64,000 nucleotides of DNA from Xestospongia bergquistia (taxonomy: Eukaryota; Porifera; Demospongiae; Haplosclerida; Petrosiidae): positions 7,053,001-7,117,000 of the forward strand of contig OZ014411.1 of the NCBI GenBank assembly GCA_963965975.1. The letters run 5' to 3'. Both the position numbers and the translations under genes were made by a program. The first letter of the stretch is position 1, and each line of letters starts with the position of its first letter. Positions 24,036-36,600 of this stretch are shown piece after piece. The notes beneath the pieces are model-generated. The model made no database searches, was not told the DNA's origin, and saw only the letters and a list, made by a program, of their open reading frames with translations.

Positions 24036-24500
24036 CAGACATATTAATCCACATGTCTGTCCATCAATTTGTTTGTCTGTTTATTCATATGTTTGCTTGT
24101 ATATCCATCTGTCTTCCTGTTTATCTGTCTATCTATGGAATGTTCTATTCATACAATTATCCAACATACATGGGTTTATTGCTAATTGAAGATTTTATAA
24201 TAGAAATTATAATAACTCTAAACTTATGAATAGAATGACAGTAAACATTGAAATGGTAATGTACTACAGATGTAGTAAAGTCATCGATTCTAAATTACAA
24301 CAAGATGAGAGCTTAATATTCACGTTATATGGTCTTACTGAAGCTACATAATTCTATATAATTGTAAAGGTACCAGACAATAATATAATATTTAACAAAT
24401 AATTACATGCACAATTATTTAGTTGGAAGTATCATCTTAAATTATCGTCAACACCTACTAATTGTAATCGATTGCATACTTCCTTCATTCTTTCATTTGT
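24036..24500. other. Intergenic with an inverted copy of an upstream repeat
   Basis: About 24050-24160 is the inverted counterpart of about 7720-7825 (a run of GTTTGTCTG and ATCTGTC-type motifs ending in GGAATGTTCTATTCATA). From about 24420 the sequence becomes collinear with the gene A upstream region (about 8350 onward). The flank of one duplicate has therefore been inverted relative to the other. No gene is seen. Confidence 0.6.
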
Positions 24501-24510
24501 AGTGTTGTTT

Positions 24511-24535
24511 GTATAAGATTACGTTTATCTTATAC
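24511..24535. promoter_or_regulatory. Conserved dyad upstream of gene B
   Basis: This is identical to the dyad upstream of gene A: GTATAAGAT, spacer TACGTTT, ATCTTATAC. It lies 72 bases before the gene B ATG. Confidence 0.5.
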
Positions 24536-24607
24536 GAATATTAGTCTTACGTGAAGAACTACAGTAAGGAATAAGTGAGTGCTATAAAAGTAACTACCAG
24601 AAGTATC

Positions 24608-25146
24608 ATGGAACAAGTAAGTTCTATCACTTAAGTACACAAAATATCAACGTCTCATGTCACTACTGCTCACTTCTACACAGCGTCTGCGGTTACGAAA
24701 GTAGATAAAGCATACAGCAGCTCCAATCAGCAGTCCCGACTATCAAATTGTTCAGGCTAGCTTCTATAGCTGAAGCTGACGCCACGAACTTGTTATTAGC
24801 AATCAAAGTATTTAATACTTGTCCTCCAAAATAGCCGACAATATTTTTAAAATAGACTTAATATAAGACAGAACAAAATTGGTTTCAAGGACAAAAAGTA
24901 AACACCCTGTATAAATAATAAATAGTACCAAAAAATGTAACATTCATATAAATAAAATACCGTCTATTGAATATCAGGGCTGTTTTAAGACTGCCCCTGA
25001 TATTAATCTTAGACGAAATTATATTTTGTTATAGTCTATATTAAAGTATTGGAATTATTCAAATTCTTTGATCTATTATTATTCTTATTAATCTTTTATT
25101 GCTGGCATACTGCACAAGAGATGAATGAAATTAAACATCATCCAAC

Positions 25147-25189
<43 letters not shown>

Positions 25190-28100
25190 CAACCTATGAA
25201 TTCCTATCAGTGAGCACTATGACAATGGGTGTGACTGATCATGGTAGAAGCTTCTCACTATATGTGACCTGATTTGGAAAAAGGGACCACTTCTGTCACA
25301 ACATTTGTGACCTGATTTGTGAAAAAAACACTGTTAAAACATAACAATAAACAGTTTTGCATACATGTAGAATAGTTATACATATGTACCAACTGTATGT
25401 ATAAAAAACTGAGATGTTTGAGATGTTTTAACAGTAGTTTGTTCAAAAGTCAGGTCATAAATGTTTTGACAGAAGTGGTCCCTTTTTGCAAATCAGGTCA
25501 CATATAGCTTGTAATTCTGTAACTACAGCCTTCTACACAGATATTATGGCTAATTATATAACCTTGTTGCTGTAGTCAGTGTTCCATTGTAAAATCAATA
25601 TCTTCCAAATTAATTATATATAAAATGATTGTTCAACTATAATCTCATTTAATTTACAGAACAACCTCAGGAGGGATACAACTAGTGATTTGAGAGTAAT
25701 TGAGAGTTTTAGTAAGTCTGGTTTATATTACCTAAATAGTGAGCCTTATTCTTATTACAACATTATATTTATTACTTATAGCTTAGCTAAGTTCAATTTA
25801 CATTACTTGTTTGAATTTTTGTTGCTTGTATAAAAGTTATTATCTATAATTTATAATGTCAATTGTTTGGATTATATCACTCTTAATAAACTGAAAGGTA
25901 TTGGTGCAATGTAGTCACATTTGTTATTTTGCATATTACATTTTTTTCAGAACTAGAAAGTTTCAATATTCCTGGTTTTGTTCATTCTCAACACATTAAC
26001 TTGTTATTGTATGGATCCGTTTGTAAAGAGAAAATAAAACTTCTTGAGCGTCTTTTTCACATTGAAATTGATGACACTACCAAAAGCATTTTTCAAAAAG
26101 GCGTAAATGGTAAATGGAAGCACTTTAATCAGTCGAATTTAGCTGAATTACTTACGGAACCATGTCATGAGGAAATCCATGCAACTAGTTATAATCAATT
26201 AGCTTCAGAAAGTTACAATTGGGTGCACATATTTGATTGCAGCAGGGGCATACAAATAACAGAAATTTCACGAAAGCTTAGCAAAGGAAGAACACTTGCC
26301 ATTTGTTTTGAAGAATTCATAGATGGTCCTGATGCAGCTATTAAATCATATATTCATTCTATTATATCTTTATCAGAAACAAAAGCTTTAGAAGAGAGTC
26401 ACTCTCATCCTTCTATTGCATTTGTCAACATCACAAGCAACGAGGTCCAAATGTGGGATATTCTTCTCTATGAATTATACCAGTTTCGTAAATATTTTAT
26501 TTTCTCAGAAGCTTTCGTCCTTCCATTTAATCTAGATGTTGGTGATGAGATCTTGACAAATCTCTTAGAACCACTTTTAAAAGATAGTGCATTATTAAAA
26601 TATACTGAACACATTTTTGATGTTGCTGTGCAAATAATATCTCTTAGAGAAAAAGAAGGATTATTAGCAATTGAGACATGTCTAAAGATTGGTGAACAGT
26701 TAGGTATGAACGAAGATGAGGTAATATCCTATGTTATCAATCACTCTAAATTTCTCTATTTTCCTGATGTTCTTCCAAATGTTGTTTTTGTGCAGCCACA
26801 TTACCTCATTGATTTACTATCAAGTCTCTCTAAACCTCATGCATCTTTAGAAGAACAATGTTTTCAACCAGGTTTTATTAATGAGTTTGCATTGAACAGT
26901 CTTTTCATCTCTCCTCTTTTCACGCAAGACAACTTCATATCTCTTTTAAAACATTTGCTGTTAATTACGTCCATTGAAGTTCTTGATTCATCAACATTAA
27001 ACCATGAAACTCCAACATTGACAAAGCAACTCTTCATGCCATCTCTTTTACCATCGACTGCATGTTTGGAGAAAGACGAAGATTATTTTAAGGATATAAG
27101 CTATCAAATATGTTTATACTTTGATCATCATGTTTTACCACAGGTTATGTTCATAATCATAAAGAGTTGAAGTTATTGCATATATTAAATGATTACCCCA
27201 CCATGTTTCTATATGAAGTATTTGTAATTAAATAAACCATTTTTTGTGCAAATGTTTATATGTTTTCTAAATGTTATCTTCTGCAGGGACTTTTCTTAGC
27301 AACTGTAGTTGCCTTGCTTAATCGGAAAGATGAACCAACTTTTATACTGGGAAGTGGTCACGCCAACTCTTGTTATCAGATGCGCAACTGTGTTGAGTTG
27401 TTCTCAGTAGATCTCTTAGGGACAGTGATTTTAGTAAATGACTTTAATCATATAACAGTGCACTTTACAGGTGATGAAGAAAATGCTTATGACCATCTAA
27501 GAGATATTTTGGAGGAGACTGTTATATCCTGTGCTGAGCCACTTGCATTGGATCAATCTCTACATTTGTTGAATGTCTCTACATCTCCACCAAAGAATGA
27601 AAGAGGTATTGTGTGATCTTAATAGAGCATGATTTAAGCTTTAAATTATAATGTTTAATTGTTTTTAGCTTATAATAACAAGTAATAATATTATTTGTGT
27701 AAGCTCCTCTCTCTAATTACTGATTGCTAACATTTTGAGATGGCTTCTTAATTTTGTCTAGCATATGAATATTATATGTAGTAGTTTATGACTACATAAA
27801 TTATCATGCACCAACTTTATTAGCTTTGTGAAACAAACAAACAATAACCTATTGGCTATAAAAACCTGAATACATGTTTAACTGACGTAATGTTCATGAG
27901 CTGTATAGTTAGGAAGATATTAAGATTTGATACTTTAGTATATTTTGACATAGTGCTTCATATAAAAATTTTCCCTGTTAGTATTTTTATTGTCATAATC
28001 CTTCTTATTACATTATGGTTGAATACAAAATAAGGTGTGTGTTGTTTTTGTTACAAGATTGAGAACATTTTTAATAAGTTGGCATCTTTTTTGCTTTGTG

Positions 28101-31100
28101 TTATGTTATTGAGCCCAGCAATGAAGTCTAATTGGTGTAGCCTTTATTTTATATCAGTCTACCCATCCCACTTAGATGGCCCATCACATTGCTAACTTTG
28201 TCATTGATTCTGAGTCAAAGATAATGTACATTGCACAAGAGTATCTCTAATGGAAGTAAAATCTTCATTCATGTCAACTTACAGGCTAACCCAGCAAATA
28301 GAAAGCTGAGAGTTCAATGTATTTTTATTAGCCAGTTGTGCAAACCAATATACTTCACCAATATGCACAAGTAAATTGCATCATGGACTATTTCCCATCA
28401 TCAAGTCATTGGTTAAGAAGCATGGTGCTTTGCATGTAGTGGTATGTGGAATATGCTAGTTTTGTAAAATCCATTACAAATAATAAACTAATGGGCACAA
28501 AAATCTGGAATTAAACTTTATATTATTTTGTATTTATTTTTACTCATGGCTTAGTTTAATTACTTGAGTAGCTGAAATAGGAACACAGCTGTATACATTT
28601 AAAATTATATGTTATTACATAATTAAAATATAAAATGAAACTTTGTTAATTTAATCAACATTGCAAGGATAGATAGCATGGTGAGTAATTTTTATTTTCT
28701 TCCAATAGACATCCAACTATCTGGAAACAGGACTACTGTATATGCTAGAAGTAAGTTGTACAATATTGATGTCTTTTGTTACTCAACAAAACATATGTCT
28801 TTGTCTGTGACTAAAAGATTTTAGAATTTTCTTTACTTTGGTAATAATTATAAACATACAATTGCTGTAATACTATAATTAATAATAAAAATCTCGGTAG
28901 TAATAGAGCATTGAACATGTATGGCATAATTGAGTGTAATAAAGATATTATATAATTTTTAATTAACATGCTTAATTAAGTTAAATAATAATAGTATATT
29001 AACAAAAGCAAAAATTTTACATTGTAGTATTGAGATTTTATCTTTTAAGGACATTTAAAGTACATTATTTGTGTTCCAGTGTAAGAAATTGTGGTTCAAC
29101 ATCATAGTGTTAAGTCATCATTAAATAATTCTTTCTAGCTAATTTTTAATTGTTGATGAACCATTTATAAAATTTGAAAAATTTATTAACACCTAAACCT
29201 GATATACCAATGTGATATTGTAATAGAAACAAGTTTAGTGTAACACAAATTAGTTGTGTTGTTGATTTGTAGTTTAATAATCATAATAAACAAGCATAAT
29301 TTACTGATAAGGAATGAAGCTTGTTAATTTCCATCAATATTACCACTTTGTTGTATTAAAATGTTTTGTATAATTATGATAATATATGATATTAATTAAC
29401 ATTAGTCATGTAGCTAGTGTGCTTGCAATTATTGACTATGTATAGAAACTTGTAGCCTGAAATTTCCATGTTCAATATATTCTGTTACTTTTGTGGATTG
29501 TTGGGCAGATTCTCATCACAGGCAAGTAAGAAAGATTTGACTATATGTCATTAATTGGTGTTCTCAAAAATTATTAAATTGCTAAAAAGTTTTAATGAAA
29601 GTTAATTTATGGAGTTTTAATAGCTGGATATATAAGTTATTTTCCATGAAATTTGGAGCTATATGATATATCTGTAAATCAAAAAATAAAAAAAAATGAA
29701 ACAATAACTGACTTTTATCTTAGGTACAGGATTCTCCATGACTATAGTAATTGGTAAGTCTTATATTTGCAATTTAATATCTGTAGATCCACATTAAATG
29801 TAAATATAATATAATTTTGTAATGTGAGTATATTGAAGTCTAAATTAGTTATGGTTTGAATGCCTCATAGATGTGTAGTAAAGTATTTTTATAATAATGA
29901 ATAAATATTAGTACTTATGCAAATAAACATTTTGTTTTGTATGTATTAGCTATACTCTGCTTACCGATCGTCTTATTATGGGTTATTGGTAAATTTGTAG
30001 CAGTGTCAACAAGATCAATTATTCAGTCAACTATGGTATGTAATGTACCAAAATTCATTTGACTGTATATGTAGTATACAAGTATACTGTTATGTCTAAC
30101 AATATAAAAAAACAATATAAAATTGTACAATATCTCAAATATGCTATAGAATGTAAAAGGAAATATATTATGAAGCAATTGTAGGCTTGACGTCAATTAA
30201 CATGTGCAAATTTATGATTTGCAAAATGTCTACAAATGTTCATGTACTTTATCTAATATTATTATCAAGGTTTCAGTTTGACTATTTGTGATGCATTTAT
30301 TATTTGTATAATATAGATTGCCCAGATAAAGTAAAACTGAACTTAGTTTTTCTAGTATTTCAATTGCAAAACTTTTATTTATCAATTAATTAGTGTAAAC
30401 ATTTTGACTGAAATTAACATGTCTGAGAGCCAATCAATCAAAAAAATTCTTGTATAGTACATGGAATTTTTTTTGTATGTTCCATGTTAGTGACTATACA
30501 AGGTGACAATGTCACTATGTATATAAATAGCATTATATATACACTACTTTTACTGTTCATAGACATATCCCAAAATGTCTTAATTCTTAAAACATAATAG
30601 TATTTAGTGTACATCCCATCATCTTTCATGTAGTCATTTCTGTGACATAGCAATTTCCAGTAAAAGTAAATGAACAAAATTATTCACTGATTGCTAAAGT
30701 TCTAATTGATTAATTGAATTTGTATCAATGCTGTAGTGTCTTCCTTCTGTAATATTATGTCTATATTTGCCAAATAGACTACATAAAATTACCAGAAATT
30801 CAATTCTCAGTGTTATATTGTTATTTTTGATGATTGTATAGAGATGTTGTAGAAGATATGAACACAATGAAGTGGAGCCAACCAATAATGCACATAATGG
30901 TGATTCAAATTTTGTATTGTTTATTCACAAACATTTGTGATAATATAAATATGAAATAGAGAACTAGTGTTTTTAATTGCAATCTAATACAATAATAATC
31001 TTTTACCTTGTTGCAATTTCGAATTATACTTGTGTTGATCTACCATTAATAGAAACACCAACACAACGTGATGTTTTTAAACAACTTATTATTATATACC

Positions 31101-32973
31101 ATCTGTGGTATAATATTGGAATAGCTTTGAAAGTGTCACATGCCAATCTAAGCTCCCAATTGCAAAGTGTTCATTCTGATCAACTAAAGTTGCAAAGAGT
31201 GTTGGAGTTTTGGATTAAAGAGCAGTGTACAGATAATATAAGTTGGACAACTATCATAATTGCTGTTGAAAGCAATATTGTAAGACAGAAGAATCTTGGA
31301 AAAAAATTAAGTAAGGTTTCACATCTATGATTCAAAATTATAGCAATGTATATTTTTTTAACATTATGCTATAATTTTTTTTATTTATAATAGGAGAACA
31401 ATTCAAAGAAAGTCCTTCATATTCGGTATGATACTATAATTTATTTTTTAATCATACATTTGTTTATTTAGCTTTTAGAAACTGAAAAAAATCTCTTATT
31501 GCAAGGTAATATAATGTACTACATAAACCAAAGCCAGTGTAGGTATTAATATTCTATGTAATGGTGATAAGATATATATTGACACTACTGATGGTGCTTT
31601 GTTACACATAGAATATGATGAATATATTATAGCATGCATGCAAAAGATGGAACTACTAAATTTATAAACATGATACCCAATTTGAGGGCACAATACCCAA
31701 GGACCAAATACTCATCACAATTGGATATGTTGCATATAGGTGGTTACATCCAGAAACAATCAACTGTTTTAATATGCTGATGCATCTGGTTTGTTTGGAA
31801 TTATCAACTACTTTTAAGCCTTAAATGATCTATCATGTTCCTTTTAGAACACTCTAGCAGCTATTCTTGTTATACATAATTATTATGAATTATTTAGTAT
31901 ATTCATATATGCTATTACCCAAAATTTATATGTGTTTTTGTCTCAGTTGCTATAGGCATGATAATGTTTCATTACACAAATGTATTAACATTATATTGTG
32001 TTAGAAATATAGCAGTTTTATATTAAGTACTGTGATGTAGTAGTAAATTCTGGTAGTTGATGTATGACAATTTCTCAAGATTACTCAGTCTTTTGATAAA
32101 TTCATGTTTTGGATTCTGAGAGAACTTATCATAATATTATTGCACTGACATAGGACCATTCACAACTTAAGTAGCTTCATTGTCTTATGAGAAAATATCA
32201 TGGGATCTTTACCAATGTACTGTGCATCTTGAAAAAATCAGCTTCATTTAAACTGAGAAGGTATTGAACCAAAAAAATCCATACAGTGTCAATGATATAC
32301 CTTAGAAACTCGTAAAATGTGAGACCTTGCTATTATCATTGAAATAGTAGGCTATTGTACCACTTTTAATTCATTCTTTTATCTAATGTTTACAAGTCAT
32401 ATTATTGTCATCAATCTATATTGATTATATTATAATTATTGCACTCATTCTATGCATATTATGCTTTTTGTAAAGAGGTCCTAAATCAGTGTAATTATAC
32501 TATACGTTCTATGAGCAACATGACTATAGTGGGTAACTATTGGTTGTTCCTTTGGGCAAGGTTGTGATGACATACCAAACTACATTCTAAATCTTATACC
32601 TAATGTGTTTAATCAAATTGTTTTAATTAATGCTATTGTGTCTATGTACTTTTTAAATTATATATACTATTTCACAGATATGGATGAAGTAATGATGGAT
32701 ACTCCTAGTAAACGAGCACTTTGTGAAATTTTAGCACCTGTTTGTTACAAATGGGAAGATATTGGTATTGCCTTAGGTGTAGAAAATGGAGTTTTGAGGT
32801 GTGAAGAACAGAGTAATAGGTCTGACTTTATTAAGCTGGCAATAGTTTTACAAGACTGGCTTGATAACTGTTGTGAAACCACTTGGTGTATTGTTGAATC
32901 TGCAGTAAAGGGAGACATTGTCGAACAGCAAGATCTGGCTCTTGAAATAAAGGAATTTCTACAAAATAACTAA
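24608..32973 (+). CDS. Gene B: paralogue of gene A (pseudo-GTPase/COR-like, membrane segment, two death folds)
   Basis: The 12 exons are: 24608-24616, 25660-25711, 25951-27143, 27287-27605, 28709-28750, 29724-29753, 29950-30035, 30842-30899, 31053-31310, 31394-31425, 31472-31505, 32678-32973 (802 codons plus TAA). Exon lengths match gene A, except that the 36-base exon 5 of gene A is absent and the first membrane exon is one codon shorter. The P-loop-like stretch reads LLLYGSVCKEKIK, so it also lacks GK[ST], and the DxGGQ position reads DCSRGIQITEI. The membrane segment is ILCLPIVLLWVIGKFVAVS, followed by RCCRRYEHNE. The two death-fold domains are 31053-31310 (HLWYNIGIALKV) and 32678-32973 (KWEDIGIALGV). 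The open frame across all exons in both duplicates argues that both are functional. Same caveats on function as for gene A. Confidence 0.75.
24962..25012. repeat. Short hairpin insertion in gene B intron 1
   Basis: Gene A has a simple AAATAGACGAAATTA run at this place. Gene B has about 60 extra bases containing AATATCAGGG(G)C arms around TGTTTTAAGACTG, forming an almost perfect hairpin. Probably a very small mobile-element remnant. Confidence 0.45.
25263..25502. mobile_element. TA-flanked MITE in gene B intron 1
   Basis: This 240-base insertion has ends TGTGACCTGATTT and AAATCAGGTCACA, with long imperfect inverted arms (AAAAGGGACCACTTCTGTCA and its complement). TA is duplicated at 25261-25262 and 25503-25504. 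Gene A carries the empty site (CTCACTATATAGCTTG, about 9234-9249), so the insertion happened after the A/B duplication. TA duplication and non-coding inverted arms fit a Tc1/mariner-type MITE. Confidence 0.9.
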
Positions 32974-33690
32974 TATTTTATGAACTTCAGACACAAGGAT
33001 AATATTTTGTTATAAAATTGTTGAATTATGTTTGTTAAGTATTTTGATTAGTCTTCCTGTCAAAATGTATTAATAAACATCATACTTAATAAATTAATTA
33101 TGCATAATTTTATTTGTGAACTTGAAACTTTAATTTTAAAAATGTAAAATTATGTGAAAGTCACCATCTCTGCTTTAAACTGCGTCTTAATCAAAGTAAT
33201 AGCATGCAATGACAGTTAAATCTTTTTTCTTATTGTAACAATCATTTTAATAATGTCATTACTAATTTGATAAGTTAACTGCTGTACAGAAGTTGTCCTG
33301 CTGGATAATGTGAAACAGAATAATGGTAAAGTGTTTAGGTATATACCAAAAAATGTTAACAAATACAATTATATATATATATATATATCTATACAATTAT
33401 GTAAACATTGTTCATTGTTACTGATCACATTAGCCTTGCTCTACAACACATAGTAGACATCATTCCTATGATTTTGATTTTATTGATGCTCTTATTTCTT
33501 TCATCAGTAATCTCATTTTGGTAGTAATATGTAACAAGGATTTATCTTATATAATATCTTTAATGAACACAAGTAGAACGAAACAGCTCAAACACATATC
33601 GAGACTACATGTTGTCTACAGTACTATTAAACAATATTCATGGACACATTGTTGTTTTGAATGACCTCGCCCACTTAAAAAATAATCGAG
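32974..33690. other. Intergenic between gene B and receptor copy 2
   Basis: No gene is supported. The first 500 bases resemble the gene A 3' flank. An AATAAA hexamer near 33071-33076 could polyadenylate gene B. There is a (TA)n tract at 33371-33388. Confidence 0.5.
33663..33675 (+). promoter_or_regulatory. GACCTCGCCCACT motif before receptor copy 2
   Basis: This motif lies 15 bases before the ATG and is identical to that at 43544-43556 before copy 3. See the related GC-box at 2106-2114 before copy 1. Confidence 0.35.
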
Positions 33691-36600
33691 ATGTCTACGA
33701 CATTGTTTCTAGTGATCTTGGCACTTGTATACGTACCTGGTTAGTCACTTAAATAATAAATTCTATTTGTGTTGTGTTGATTGTTTAATATTGTTGTAAT
33801 TAAAGATCAATTGCTTATTAAAGGAATAGAATGGGGTTGTTCAAAGTTATCAAATACATATTTTGGTTTTCAATAGCTATATATAAAAGAGGAATGAATA
33901 ATTAACAATTTAGAAAATGGAAACAATAAAATAAAATGGACAATATTAAAACATGAAATAGAAACTACTTACCTTATTGTCAATTTATATCATTTAATGG
34001 ATCTTTGAATACAGGTGTTGGCATGTTTGACCTGTGTGATCATAGTGTTACTGCAGCATTATGTAGAAGTATTGACATAAGAGATGATGCTATTAGTCAT
34101 TTTTGAAGCTCTATTAGCTACAAATAATATATCTTAATCATATATAGTATAAATGAAGTGAAGAGTGTCTATAATAACTATTGACATATTTCTAATAGTT
34201 AATATTTCTTTAGAGTTTACTTGTTATGATTATATATTTTATAATTCAGGTAATGGCAATCGTGTTGACATATTCTATCGTTGTATTGCCAGTACTAAAT
34301 TACCAAGTTTTAATACTAGCCAGCCAGCATGTCCTATTTCCACTGATGAACTACTTAACTTATATAATTATTCAAACTGTTCTCACCTATCACTATATGC
34401 TGACTATATTGTTAATCAACAAGTGGAATTGGAGGACTTACCATATTTAAATCTCAAGGAAGCAACATATGGGTCTCTTTATAATACTGCAGATCACTGT
34501 TGGTATGATATGTATAACTATTCCTGTCAATATTATAACTTGTGTTATTACTCGGGTGAAGCATTTGCTAATGAAGCATGTGAAATGAAAATGTTTTATT
34601 TGTCTTCTTTTACTTCAAATGGTGTTTTTAGTTATAAACTGTATACATTCTTGGCAGCATATGAAATGTTATGGAGTGTAGAAGGCTTTCTTTATGGTAC
34701 TGGTGTCACTGCTACTACACAACATTTTTTGTATACCTGTACTTCAAATGTTCACATTGGCAATGTTGATGAATGTGTTGATGATCTTCTTAACCATTGC
34801 TTTGAATTGGAAGATTTATATTATTATCATCCAATTTGGTGCTATTATTGGGTACTGAATAGACTCTGTTATCAATTTAATGGTGATGATAAATACAGAT
34901 GTGTCTGGGTGATCGATACGTTAAATTGGATCAATTTGGAAGACCAATGCTCTCAAGAAAGAAATAAACAGAAATGTGTAAGCACTAAACTAAGTAGCAT
35001 TAATGAATGGTCTACTTTGTTTTAATTTGGACAGGAATTACTATTAGATGGTATACTCAAGAAACCAATTAATCAAATCAACTCCTCTGATGTTGATCAA
35101 GTGAAGTCAGTATTGTCAGGAGGATCTAAACGCCTAAATTATACTAGTAAAACTCTAGACCAGTTGAACGCAGTTACTAGTTTTTTTAGTACAAATGAAA
35201 CAAAAATAGCTGAAGCCATTGATACACAAGATGCTGATGTAAGCTACATAAACAAGACATTAGTTAATAGCTTTTTTTATCAGGTATTTCTATCAGTTGT
35301 AAATGTATTAGTTAGTGAAGAAAGACTCTCTGTATTAAAAAATGAAAGTGCAGTAAGTGTTTATATTGTATTATATTTATAACAAGAATTGTTTAGAATA
35401 ATTCAAGTATAATGTTATTACAAGATCTTGAAGAATTGTCAAAGGTAATTGGAATAGCAGTGGCTGATGGGAATAGTAGATTCAACCCAAAGTATGCTTT
35501 CAATGGAAGTAATATTGGTAAGATATTTAGTGTTTTTCTGTTTAAAAACTTGCTGAAAATAGGACTATTTCTTTCTGCTAGACCAGGAAATGAAAGTTAT
35601 TCTTCTGAAGGTAATTATCTCAATATCTTTGTTCTTGTTATAACAATTTTACTTTAGAATTACAATTATATAACAACTTACACTCTAATATGACAGCATC
35701 TATAAAAATTCCAAGCCAAGCAAATTGTAATGACTCAATTTCTTCAGGCGATTTAGACTACGATTGGTATTCATATTATGACAATAAGAATATCTGTAAT
35801 GGTGAAGTATACTGTTTAAAAAATGAAAGTGGTACATTTTATTATTATTATGACTTTAGTATTCTTTTTGGTGACTGTTCCAAGCAATTACGTCTTAATA
35901 AAGGTGATGATAAACTAATTTATATTAACTTTATTGAATTCATGTGTATAGATTGCCAGTCAATTATTGTCACTTCTATCACTACTAACATGAAGGACTT
36001 GTTTTTTGAGAGTGACTTTGAAAATTTGTTAGTCACTTATTCTATGAGAACTTGTACATGTCATATTATTTATTAATTGTCTCTTAATTAGAACATTAGT
36101 TAGTCTGATACTTTCAAGTCAAATTATTAGTGATGACTCAACTGTACACTTTCTTAGTAAAAATGCTACTCTATACTTCACATTATTGAATGTAAGCAAT
36201 TCATAAATTAAAATTTTAGACAAAAATAGAAGTAACACACTATGATTACTATTAATAAGATTACATTCATGGCTTATGTACATACCACTTCATGAATATA
36301 TAGTTTCCATATTCTTTTGATATAAGATATTCTTGTAGCTGTAATGAATGTCTGTTATTAAAATATATGTGAAAGGAGAATTACAATATCATACATTGAC
36401 ATAGTGTAGTGTATAATCATAAGATATCTTATTTATGCAGTCAGGAGTGGTTGAATGTAGATTTTATTGATGTATGGCATGTATAATTAACGTTGTTAAT
36501 TAAGTTGGGTCACTCATGTCTATTTTACTCTTTAACAGCCAGTGAACCTCACAAAATATGTTCCCAAATGTTCTTATTTGGTGCCACAAACTAAGTATGT

